DNA of 5,201 nt. Source: an uncultured Eubacteriales bacterium. Its GTDB lineage: Bacteria > Bacillota > Clostridia > Christensenellales > Pumilibacteraceae. Location of the stretch: positions 1 through 5,201 of the forward strand of contig USBU01000107.1 of NCBI GenBank assembly GCA_900553005.1, written 5' to 3'. Positions 1 to 5,201 of this stretch are shown here, one piece after another. The notes beneath the pieces were generated by a model. It was not told the DNA's origin. It worked only from the letters and a program-made list of their open reading frames with translations, and ran no database searches. Every line of letters starts with the position of its first letter. The stretch's first letter is position 1. The translations under genes were made by a program, and so were the position numbers.

Positions 1-47
1 GAGATGTAGCTCCGTCTCGTGGGCTCGGAGATGTGTATAAGAGACAG
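1..47 (+). other. Illumina Nextera P7-side adapter (not genomic)
   Basis: This is library-construction sequence, not biology. Positions 29-47 are the 19-base Tn5 mosaic end, and 14-28 are the Nextera read-2 adapter that precedes it. Positions 6-13 (gtagctcc) sit where the i7 index belongs, and 1-5 (gagat) match the end of the P7 primer. From memory the index equals the Nextera XT v2 set entry N718, read as its complement; this needs checking against the vendor list. The organism's DNA begins at 48, in the middle of purF. Any open reading frame entering this segment is chimeric: on the plus strand it yields the hallmark peptide MCIRDR. Confidence 0.98.
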
Positions 48-1218
48 GCATATGCACTTCCTTGGCGCCGTTGTCGCGCAGAAGCTGAACTATCTTGCGG
101 CTGGTGGTGCCGCGCACTATCGAGTCGTCTATAAGAATAAGCCTCTTGTTCTTGATATTTGCCCTTATGGCGTTAAGCTTGATCTTTACGCTGTTCTCGC
201 GCATAGACTGACTGGGCTGTATAAAAGTCCTGCCGATATAACGGTTTTTGCTTAGCGCGTCTATATACGGAACGCCGGAAACCTCGCTGTAGCCGCGCGC
301 GGACACGATTGCGGAATCGGGAACGCCGGCTACGACGTCGGCGTCGATCTTATAAAGCTCGGCAAGCATTTTTCCGCACTCGTACCTGGCGTCGTAAACG
401 TTTACGCCGTCTATTTTGGAATCGCTGCGCGCCAGATAAACGTACTCGAAAACGCACGGCCGGCGATGACGCTGCTCAAGAAACGAAGAGCGCATGCTTA
501 AATTTTCGTCCGCGACGATTATTTCCCCCGGCTTTACGTCGCGTATGACCGCCGCGTCCAGAGAATCTATAGCGCACGTCTCGCTTGCGAACATAATATC
601 CCCGTGCTTGTCGCCGATTGCCAAAGGCTTAAGTCCGAGAGGATCGCGCACCGCGACAAGCTTGCTGTCCGCCATGACGACGATCGCATATGCGCCGACA
701 AGCTCCTCGCAGGCGCGGCGCACGCCTTCCTCCAAACTGTTTTCGCTGTAAAGATTTATCAGCGCGGCAATGACCTCGCTGTCTATAGAGCTTTGGAAAA
801 TGTGCCCCTGTTTAATAAGTTTGGACTTAATCGCGTCGCAGTTTATGATATTGCCGTTATGAGCAACGGCCATGCGCCCCCACCTGCCGTAAAAAACGAC
901 GGGCTGCGCGTTTACGACGTTGCTGGAGCCCGTTGTCGAATAGCGCACGTGACCTATTCCGCAGTTGGTTCCCGGAAAAGCCGAAAGCTTTTCCTCATTG
1001 AAAACCTCATTGACGAGGCCCATTTTTTTATAATAATAGATTTTTCTCGGCTCGTAAGCTACGGCAATGCCTGCGCTTTCCTGTCCGCGGTGCTGCAAAG
1101 CGAACAATCCGAAATACAAATCGTGCGCCATTTCCTTTTTTTCCTTGGAAATGATGCCGATTATGCCGCATTCCTCGCGCCTTTCCAATTCGTTTTGAGG
1201 TAAAATTACGGATTTCAT
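48..1218 (-). CDS. purF: Amidophosphoribosyltransferase (PurF), C-terminus missing
   Basis: PurF (glutamine PRPP amidotransferase, EC 2.4.2.14) makes phosphoribosylamine from PRPP and glutamine, the committed step of purine synthesis, in the cytoplasm. The frame was read by hand: 390 complete codons before the adapter junction. Residues 1-16 form a short propeptide ahead of Cys17 (EECGIIGII), the N-terminal nucleophile once the propeptide is removed. The glutaminase domain follows, with QHRGQESAGI at 42-51, GHVRYSTTG at 89-97, NGNI at 121-124 and RDPLGLKPL at 191-199. The phosphoribosyltransferase domain has RTFIQPSQ at 330-337 and the PRPP loop LILIDDSIVRGTTS at 360-373. Cys255 (RRPCVFEYVYLAR) aligns with a 4Fe-4S ligand of the B. 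subtilis enzyme; the other ligands would lie in the missing part, about 85-90 residues. Family members have ARPDS where this has ARSDS (263-267). The ATG overlaps the purC stop as ATGA, with GGGGGA upstream, which supports translational coupling. Confidence 0.96.
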
Positions 1219-1928
1219 TCAGCTTCCCCCGCAAGACGTCTCATAACTTCCTCATACGCCTCTTCCACTCCGCCGAGATCGCGGCGGAAACGATCCTTGT
1301 CCAGCTTTTCATGCGTAACGCTGTCCCAAAGTCTGCACGTATCGGGACTGATTTCGTCGGCAAGAATAATCCGGCCGTTGTATCTGCCGAACTCCAGCTT
1401 GAAATCGATAAGATCCAAGCCTATTTTTTTGAAAAAGCCGGTCAAAAGCTCGTTTACCTTAAAGGCCATCGACCTTATGGTCTCGATTTCCTCCTTGGTG
1501 GCAAGCCCCATGGCCATTGCGTAAAAATCATTGATCATCGGATCGCCCAGGTCGTCGTTTTTATAGCTGAATTCAAAGCCGGTGCATTTAAGCGCGGTAC
1601 CCTCTTCGACGCCGTAACGCTTTGAAAAAGAGCCGGCGGCAACGTTTCTTACGATGACCTCCAAAGGCACTATCTGCACCTTTTTAACGAAGGTGTCGGT
1701 GGGCGATACCTCCTCTATGTAATGCGTGGGAATACCGTGTTTTTCCAACATTTTGAAAATGAGGTTGGTACAGCGGTTGTTTATCACGCCCTTGCCGGAA
1801 ATTTTGCCCTTTTTAAGACCGTTAAACGCAGTCGCGTCGTCCTTATACGAAACAAGCACGACGTCCTTGTCGTCGGTTGCGTACACTTTTTTGGCTTTGC
1901 CCTCGTAAAGCTGTTCGCGTTTTTCCAT
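1215..1928 (-). CDS. purC: SAICAR synthetase (PurC)
   Basis: PurC (phosphoribosylaminoimidazole-succinocarboxamide synthase, EC 6.3.2.6) joins CAIR and aspartate using ATP to give SAICAR, acting directly after the neighbouring PurE. The 237-residue protein is full length for the bacterial single-domain family. Visible motifs are the N-terminal nucleotide-binding LYEGKAKKVY (7-16), KDDATAFNG (29-37), PLEVIVRNVAAGS (88-100), IDFKLEFG (174-181), the SAICAR synthetase signature DEISPDTCRLWD (191-202) and DKDRFRRDLG (210-219). The start is set by GGAGGAG at 1942-1936, seven bases before the ATG and inside the last codons of purE. One base separates the purE stop from this ATG. The stop overlaps purF by four bases (ATGA). 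Nothing is broken or unusual. Confidence 0.98.
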   Translation of the reverse strand: MEKREQLYEGKAKKVYATDDKDVVLVSYKDDATAFNGLKKGKISGKGVINNRCTNLIFKMLEKHGIPTHYIEEVSPTDTFVKKVQIVPLEVIVRNVAAGSFSKRYGVEEGTALKCTGFEFSYKNDDLGDPMINDFYAMAMGLATKEEIETIRSMAFKVNELLTGFFKKIGLDLIDFKLEFGRYNGRIILADEISPDTCRLWDSVTHEKLDKDRFRRDLGGVEEAYEEVMRRLAGEAE

Positions 1929-1929
1929 T

Positions 1930-2415
1930 TTATAACTCCTCCGATAAATTTGTATTTGAATTTATAACGTCCTGGGCCGCCTGCGCGCGATAAGCCTTAA
2001 GCTCCTTTTGCAATTTGACGTCGGATATCGCCAGCATCTGAAGCGCCAAAAGCCCCGCGTTGAGTCCTCCGTTGATCGCTACCGTAGCCACAGGCACGCC
2101 GGACGGCATCTGCACCGTGGATAAAAGACTGTCCATTCCGTCCATAGTCGAGCTTTTTACCGGCAGACCTATGACGGGGCGCGTGGTGAAAGCCGCGATA
2201 AAACCGGCAAGATGCGCCGCCTTTCCGGCCGCGGCAATAAACACGTCGAAATCGCCAGCCTCGCCCGAAGCATAGCTTTTTACCACGTCTGGAGTACGGT
2301 GCGCGCTCATAACTTTAACGGTGACGTCAACGCCGAAACGCTTTAAAATACTTACCGCGGGCTTAACGGCGTCCAAATCGCTTTTAGAACCCATTGCAAC
2401 CAAAACTTTAGCCAT
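1930..2415 (-). CDS. purE: N5-carboxyaminoimidazole ribonucleotide mutase (PurE, class I type)
   Basis: PurE (EC 5.4.99.18) converts N5-CAIR to CAIR, the substrate of PurC. It is an octameric cytoplasmic enzyme in the studied members. The 161 residues match the class I length. Motifs are MGSKSD (8-13), which binds the ribonucleotide phosphate, SAHRTP (37-42) with the catalytic His39, AAAGKAAHLAG (61-71), and SLLSTVQMPSGVPVATVAING (97-117). SAHRTP and AAHL favour class I over the class II AIR carboxylases, which have a SNxL-type loop instead. I chose the ATG at 2415 because AAAGGAGG (2431-2424) lies eight bases upstream and because family homology begins at MAKVLVAMGS. An upstream in-frame GTG at 2469 has no usable ribosome site. 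It is the first gene of the pur operon here. Its usual partner PurK is not in the window. Confidence 0.97.
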   Translation of the reverse strand: MAKVLVAMGSKSDLDAVKPAVSILKRFGVDVTVKVMSAHRTPDVVKSYASGEAGDFDVFIAAAGKAAHLAGFIAAFTTRPVIGLPVKSSTMDGMDSLLSTVQMPSGVPVATVAINGGLNAGLLALQMLAISDVKLQKELKAYRAQAAQDVINSNTNLSEEL

Positions 2416-2423
2416 GACAAACG

Positions 2424-2431
2424 CCTCCTTT
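2424..2431 (-). promoter_or_regulatory. Near-consensus ribosome binding site of purE
   Basis: Read on the minus strand, AAAGGAGG is almost a perfect anti-16S match, eight bases before the ATG at 2415. It decides the purE start against a longer in-frame reading from GTG at 2469. The bases just before it, CCTT, are complementary to AAGG within the site. The loop would be too small for that to sequester it as a local hairpin. Confidence 0.9.
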
Positions 2432-2500
2432 AAGGAAAAAAAGAAACGCAACTTATTCAGCAAAGTCACGTCCCTGATATTTAACTATAATACGGCGAGG

Positions 2501-2578
2501 GTGCAAAAATCCTTTGCACGGCAGCTTTGCTTTGATGCTGCGCGTTTCCCGGTCATACGACAACCTATAAAGCGCAGC
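2501..2578 (-). promoter_or_regulatory. Structured 5' leader of purE with competing stem-loops, unassigned
   Basis: On the minus strand this stretch lies between the predicted promoter and purE and would be transcribed as untranslated leader. GCTGCGC (2578-2572) pairs perfectly with GCGCAGC (2543-2537). They enclose an inner hairpin of GGTTGT (2565-2560) with ATGACC (2556-2551), which includes two G-T wobbles and a three-base loop. GCAGC (2541-2537) can instead pair with GCTGC (2525-2521), so the two helices exclude each other. A third hairpin is a perfect seven-base inverted repeat, GTGCAAA (2519-2513) with TTTGCAC (2507-2501), loop GGATT. No uridine tract follows it, so it is not an intrinsic terminator. 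AGCAAAG (2531-2525) is also complementary to CTTTGCT (2465-2459), close to the purE ribosome site. The layout could be a purine-responsive leader, but I recognise no known riboswitch core, and short repeats of this length can arise by chance. Confidence 0.4.
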
Positions 2579-2613
2579 GCGCCGGCTTGGGGATTTTTAA
2601 CGCTCATGAAATT

Positions 2614-2642
2614 ATAATAGCATAATCGCGCGAAATTTGCAA
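2614..2642 (-). promoter_or_regulatory. Predicted sigma-A promoter of the purECF operon
   Basis: On the minus strand, TTGCAA (2642-2637) is followed by a 17-base spacer and TATTAT (2619-2614). A TG one base upstream of the -10 makes it an extended -10 element. A perfect TATAAT also overlaps it at 2616-2611, with a poorer -35. Transcription would begin near 2607, leaving a leader of about 190 bases before purE. The -35 box sits directly after the putative his terminator. I see no clear PurR box beside it. Confidence 0.65.
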
Positions 2643-2667
2643 CCGAAAACAGGCAGGTAAAACCTGC
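2643..2667 (-). terminator. Putative intrinsic terminator after the his operon
   Basis: Twenty bases after the phosphatase stop, a perfect six-base stem GCAGGT / ACCTGC (2667-2662 with 2658-2653) with a three-base loop is followed on the minus strand by CTGTTTTCGG. The T run is short, so termination may be partial. In the opposite direction the same hairpin is followed by ATATTTTT, a better tail, although no plus-strand gene approaches it. It lies between the last his gene and the pur promoter, where a terminator would be expected. Confidence 0.55.
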
Positions 2668-2687
2668 ATATTTTTCCCGGCCGCAGT

Positions 2688-3491
2688 TTACAGCCTTTCC
2701 TCCGTCAGCGCTCCGCCGCGCATGACGGTAACGTATCTGAAGCCCAGGCTTTTAAGATACTCTTCTCCCTCCGAAAGCCCGAACGCTATTTTCCGCGCGT
2801 CGTGGCAATCCGTAGAAACGGTGACGCGGCCGGACTTTTCCGATATGCGCTTCAGCAGAAACTCGTCGGGATACGGCGATGAAAGGCGGCCGCGCGCGAC
2901 AGCCCCGTAATTGAGCTCGAACACGACGCCCGTTTTAAGACACGCGGCAAGATAATCCGCGGCAAGATCGCGGTATGCGGCCGAAGCGAAATCGACGGCG
3001 ACTGCTCCGCACTTTCTTATAAGATCGAAATGAGCCAGGATATCCGGTCTTTTTGCCGCGGCCGCCAGCACGTTATCGTAATAAGCTTGCGCAAATCTCA
3101 TTCCGTCGCCGCCGAAAGCCTCCGAGACGCACTCGGCGGTAATACGCTCCGAAACGTCCACTCCGTAAAGCCTGCCGCCGTTTTCGATATAATGCGCGGC
3201 GCCGATAACGTAATCGTACTCTTCCCTGAAAGCCAGCGGGGCGTACAAGTCCTCCTCCGCGCCGAGATAAACGTTTATCGGCAGATCTCGCCGGGACGAT
3301 CTAACGTCCTCAATAGCCCGTATATACTGCCGCTCTCCGGCGACGGAAGCGGACGAGTCGAAGGAAGCATACGAGTGGGATGAAAATCCGAAATCCTTAA
3401 TCCCCGCCTTGCACGCGGCCGAAAGCATCTCCTCCGGAGAGTCCTTGCCGTCGCACAGCGAACAATGATTGTGCAGCGAAGAGGTTATCAT
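2688..3491 (-). CDS. hisK: Histidinol-phosphatase, PHP family (HisK/HisJ)
   Basis: This is a metal-dependent phosphatase of the PHP superfamily, predicted to turn L-histidinol phosphate into L-histidinol (EC 3.1.3.15) in the cytoplasm. The 267 residues match the family length. The metal-site motifs are all present in order: HNHCSLCDGKD (His7, His9), GFSSHS (His39), LGAEED (Glu79), IGAAHY (His100), ILAHFDLIRK (His154) and STDCHD (Asp228, His230). The N-terminal CDGKDSPEEM is typical of HisK rather than of the DNA-polymerase-associated PHP domains. Its place as the last gene after hisIE supports the histidine role. It replaces the HAD-type phosphatase domain of the enterobacterial HisB. The ATG overlaps the hisIE stop by one base (TAATG). 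AGGAGA lies about eleven bases upstream, so initiation probably relies on coupling. Other PHP substrates cannot be excluded from sequence alone. Confidence 0.93.
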   Translation of the reverse strand: MITSSLHNHCSLCDGKDSPEEMLSAACKAGIKDFGFSSHSYASFDSSASVAGERQYIRAIEDVRSSRRDLPINVYLGAEEDLYAPLAFREEYDYVIGAAHYIENGGRLYGVDVSERITAECVSEAFGGDGMRFAQAYYDNVLAAAAKRPDILAHFDLIRKCGAVAVDFASAAYRDLAADYLAACLKTGVVFELNYGAVARGRLSSPYPDEFLLKRISEKSGRVTVSTDCHDARKIAFGLSEGEEYLKSLGFRYVTVMRGGALTEERL

Positions 3492-4132
3492 TATTTCATG
3501 GTCTCCTGCTTAACCTTTTTGTCTACCACCTGACGCGACTCAAGCTCTTTCAATATATCCGCGGGCGTTATGCCGAAGTCCGCCATAAGCACCATAACGT
3601 GATAACAAAGGTCCGCAATTTCAAAAATCGTCTCTTCACGATCGGACTTCATGGCTGCGATAATAACCTCTGAACATTCCTCGCCCACCTTTTTAAGTAT
3701 TTTCTCTCTGCCCTTTGTAAAAAGATAGCTGGTATAACTGTTTTCCGGCAGTCGTTTTTTTCTTTCAAGCAGCAGCTTATACAGCGCAGCCGGCGAAAAA
3801 TCCGACTTTTCTCCGAAAACGGCGGAGTTAAAGCATCCGTCCGCGCCCGTATGACACGCCGGTCCGTCCTTAATCACCTCCGCCACCAGAGCGTCGCCGT
3901 CGCAGTCCGCGGTCAGCGAAACGAGATGCTGATAGTTGCCGCTGGTCTCGCCTTTAAGCCACAGTTTTTTTCTAGAGCGCGAATAAAAGCAGGTCAGCTT
4001 TTTTTCCAAAGTGACCGCAATGCTTTCCGAATTCATATACGCCAGCGTCAGCACCTTTTTAGTCTCGTAATCCTGAACGATACACGGTATAAGGCCGTTT
4101 TCGTCGAATTTAAGCTCATTTATATCCAACAC
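3491..4132 (-). CDS. hisI: Bifunctional phosphoribosyl-AMP cyclohydrolase / phosphoribosyl-ATP pyrophosphatase (HisIE)
   Basis: This fused enzyme catalyses the second and third steps of histidine synthesis: HisE removes pyrophosphate from PR-ATP (EC 3.6.1.31) and HisI opens the adenine ring of PR-AMP (EC 3.5.4.19). The HisI domain is residues 1 to about 108, with CFYSRSRKKLWLKGETSGN (48-66), the metal-binding DCDGD (76-80), and Cys93, His94 and Cys100 in the PACHTGADGCF region. The HisE domain is about 116-205, with YTSYLF (133-138) and the acidic metal-binding helix KVGEECSEVIIAA (148-160) followed by EIADLCYHVMVL (171-182). The 213-residue length is usual for the fusion. The start is GTG at 4132, fixed by GGAGGT eight bases upstream, and homology begins immediately after it. 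The stop overlaps the next gene by one base. The gene is often called hisI or hisIE. Confidence 0.97.
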   Translation of the reverse strand: MLDINELKFDENGLIPCIVQDYETKKVLTLAYMNSESIAVTLEKKLTCFYSRSRKKLWLKGETSGNYQHLVSLTADCDGDALVAEVIKDGPACHTGADGCFNSAVFGEKSDFSPAALYKLLLERKKRLPENSYTSYLFTKGREKILKKVGEECSEVIIAAMKSDREETIFEIADLCYHVMVLMADFGITPADILKELESRQVVDKKVKQETMK

Positions 4133-4140
4133 GTTTATTT

Positions 4141-4146
4141 ACCTCC
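4141..4146 (-). promoter_or_regulatory. Ribosome binding site that fixes the GTG start of hisIE
   Basis: GGAGGT on the minus strand lies in the 22-base hisF-hisIE gap, eight bases before GTG at 4132. No in-frame ATG is available near this position, so this site is the main reason for accepting the GTG start. Confidence 0.88.
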
Positions 4147-4154
4147 GCGATTCT

Positions 4155-4910
4155 CTAAATTCTTACGGGCACTCCGCTGCCGGCAAGCAGCTTTTTCAGC
4201 TCCCCGATTTTTACTTCCCCGAAATGAAATATACTGGCGGCAAGACCGGCGTCCACTCCGTCAAGAGCGAAAAGACTTATGAAATCCTCCGCCCTGCCCG
4301 CTCCGCCCGAAGCGATGACCGGCAGCCCGACCGTATCGGTAAAGGCGGCCAGCATCTTAAGATCAAAGCCGTTTTTAACTCCGTCGGTGTCTATGCTGTT
4401 TACGACCAGCTCTCCCGCGCCCAGCCGCTCGCCAAGAGCGGCAAACTCCAGCGCGTCCAGCCCGGTATCTATGCGTCCTCCGTTTTTAAACAGCGCGTAT
4501 CTGCCGTCCGCCCGTTTTACGTCAAGCGACAGCACTACGCACTGACTGCCGTATTTTTCGGCCGCATCCGCGATAAGACGCGGATTGGTTATCGCGCCGG
4601 AATTTACGCTGACCTTGTCCGCGCCCGAATCCAGCGCGCGCTTGAAATCGCTTATTGACGAAATACCGCCGCCTACCGTAAGCGGAATAAAAACCTCGGA
4701 CGCCACCCTTTCCAAAATATCCGTAAACAGCTTTCGTCCCTCGGCCGAAGCCGTGATATCGTAAAAGACCAGCTCATCCGCGCCCTCGGCGTTGTATCTT
4801 TTAGCAAGTTCCACCGGATCGTCCACGTCCGCCACGCCCTTGAAGTTAACGCCCTTGACCACGCGGCCGTCCCGCACGTCCAGACACGGTATAATTCGCT
4901 TGGCAATCAT
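4155..4910 (-). CDS. hisF: Imidazole glycerol phosphate synthase, cyclase subunit (HisF)
   Basis: HisF is the cyclase half of the HisH-HisF complex. It uses ammonia from HisH glutaminase to convert PRFAR into imidazole glycerol phosphate and AICAR. The 251-residue (beta/alpha)8 barrel is full length. Numbering agrees with the well-studied Thermotoga maritima enzyme: catalytic Asp11 (IPCLDVRDG) and Asp130 (LSLDVKR) are both present. So are the four ammonia-gate residues Arg5, Glu46, Lys99 and Glu167. Phosphate-binding loops are VGGGIS (79-84) and SGGAG (201-205), with NSIDTDG at 171-177. HisH should lie further upstream, outside the window. GGAGG (4923-4919), inside the end of hisA, is eight bases before the ATG, and only three bases separate the genes. 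Released AICAR feeds the purine pathway served by the adjacent pur operon. Confidence 0.98.
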   Translation of the reverse strand: MIAKRIIPCLDVRDGRVVKGVNFKGVADVDDPVELAKRYNAEGADELVFYDITASAEGRKLFTDILERVASEVFIPLTVGGGISSISDFKRALDSGADKVSVNSGAITNPRLIADAAEKYGSQCVVLSLDVKRADGRYALFKNGGRIDTGLDALEFAALGERLGAGELVVNSIDTDGVKNGFDLKMLAAFTDTVGLPVIASGGAGRAEDFISLFALDGVDAGLAASIFHFGEVKIGELKKLLAGSGVPVRI

Positions 4911-4913
4911 AAT

Positions 4914-5163
4914 TTACGCCTCCGCCGCCGCAATACAGGCGGACAAATCCAGTCTGCCCTCGTACAGCGCCCTTCCTGCAATCGCGCCGTAAATCCCCAT
5001 CTTTTTAAGCTCGGTAATCTCGTTAAGTCCGCTTATACCGCCCGAAGCGATGATATCGATATTCGTTCCGCTGAGCTTTCCGTATGCCGTCAGATCCGCG
5101 CCGGCAAGCATACCGTCGCGCGAAATTTCGGTATAAATCACGGTTTTGACGCCTATATCGGCC
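4914..5163 (-). CDS. hisA: Phosphoribosylformimino-AICAR-P isomerase (HisA), N-terminus missing
   Basis: HisA (EC 5.3.1.16) opens the ribose of ProFAR by an Amadori rearrangement to give PRFAR, the substrate of the neighbouring HisF. Only the C-terminal 82 residues are present, about a third of the usual 240-residue barrel. The remainder is cut off by the adapter junction. The visible part has TEISRDGML, whose Asp corresponds to the substrate-binding Asp of the Thermotoga enzyme (Asp169), then IIASGGIS and GIYGAIAGRALYEG, the two phosphate-binding loops of the second half barrel. An apparent ATG start at 5180 lies inside the adapter, so its first residues MCIRDR are artificial. HisF also has an SGGAG loop, but GIYGAIAGRALYEG and the position directly before hisF point to HisA. 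The TAA stop is three bases before the hisF ATG. Confidence 0.96.
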
Positions 5164-5201
5164 CTGTCTCTTATACACATCTGACGCTGCCGACGACTTA
5201 A
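5164..5201 (-). other. Illumina Nextera P5-side adapter (not genomic)
   Basis: Positions 5164-5182 are the reverse complement of the Tn5 mosaic end, and 5183-5196 are the reverse complement of the Nextera read-1 adapter. The last five bases, cttaa, are where the i5 index begins. They match, from memory, the complement of S518 in the Nextera XT v2 set. Genomic sequence stops at 5163 inside hisA. The adapter supplies a false ATG for that gene on the minus strand. Confidence 0.97.

Noticed and set aside
29..47. Genuine Tn5/IS50 transposon end
   Set aside because: The 19-base mosaic end is the engineered sequence and is continuous with the Nextera primer and index. The opposite end shows the partner adapter, so this is library preparation, not a natural transposon.
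19..255. Plus-strand open frame starting in the left adapter
   Set aside because: Its start and first ten residues are adapter sequence, and the rest is antisense to purF.
604..1203. 199-codon plus-strand open frame
   Set aside because: It is the antisense shadow of purF, which reads through with all family motifs on the minus strand. No ribosome site or recognisable domain is seen on the plus strand.
2416..2469. N-terminal extension of PurE from GTG at 2469
   Set aside because: The extension has no properly spaced ribosome site and no family homology, whereas the ATG at 2415 has AAAGGAGG eight bases upstream and begins the conserved domain.
2501..2519. Hairpin GTGCAAA/TTTGCAC as an intrinsic terminator or attenuator
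   Set aside because: It is followed by CCTCGCC on the minus strand and GGCAGC on the plus strand, with no T tract either way.
2416..2607. ZTP (pfl) or purine riboswitch upstream of purE
   Set aside because: By eye the leader lacks the conserved CCGCCUGGGC-type element of the ZTP class and the paired-loop core of the purine class. A covariance-model scan would be decisive.
2641..2651. PurR box (CCGAAC-type) near the pur promoter
   Set aside because: AACCGAAAAC on the plus strand resembles half of a Bacillus PurBox, but it differs in the core and has no second copy at the expected spacing.

Overview
This window is a metagenome-style contig carrying the end of one biosynthetic operon and the start of another, both on the minus strand. 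Illumina Nextera adapter sequence remains at both ends. The genomic insert runs from 48 to 5163; bases 1-47 and 5164-5201 are library adapter. The gene content and style suggest a Bacillota (Firmicutes), probably an uncultured Clostridia-type anaerobe. The evidence is strong GGAGG ribosome sites, tightly packed co-directional genes, purE-purC-purF order, a fused HisI-HisE, a PHP-type histidinol phosphatase at the end of the his operon, and a PurF with a B. subtilis-like propeptide and a conserved candidate Fe-S cysteine. Base composition is close to even. The phylum is inferred from memory of family features, not from a search.

Reading along the minus strand (right to left), the window opens with the C-terminal third of hisA (5163-4914). 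It continues with complete hisF (4910-4155), hisIE (4132-3491, GTG start) and a histidinol-phosphatase of the HisK/HisJ PHP family (3491-2688). Gaps are 3 and 22 bases, then a 1-base TAATG overlap, so this is one transcription unit. HisA, HisF (with HisH, which is not in the window), HisI-HisE and HisK cover the early ring-opening and isomerisation steps, imidazole-glycerol-phosphate synthesis and the dephosphorylation to histidinol. A short hairpin after the phosphatase (2667-2653) is the likely end of the his operon.

The 272-base gap 2687-2416 holds that hairpin, a good sigma-A promoter (TTGCAA, 17-base spacer, TATTAT with an extended TG) and a leader of about 190 bases. The leader has several inverted repeats, two of which are mutually exclusive. 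It ends in a near-consensus AAAGGAGG in front of purE.

The second unit is purE (2415-1930), purC (1928-1215) and purF (1218 to the adapter junction at 48, missing its C-terminus). One base separates purE and purC, and purC-purF share an ATGA overlap, so translation is probably coupled. PurE and PurC turn AIR into SAICAR, and PurF makes the first committed intermediate from PRPP and glutamine. HisF-HisH releases AICAR, a purine-pathway intermediate, so the two adjacent operons are metabolically linked.

All seven coding regions are recognisable housekeeping enzymes with intact motifs. I found no mobile element, CRISPR, tRNA, rRNA or defence gene. The two items most worth a second look are the adapter carry-over, which creates chimeric proteins at both ends, and the structured purE leader, which I could not assign to a known riboswitch class.
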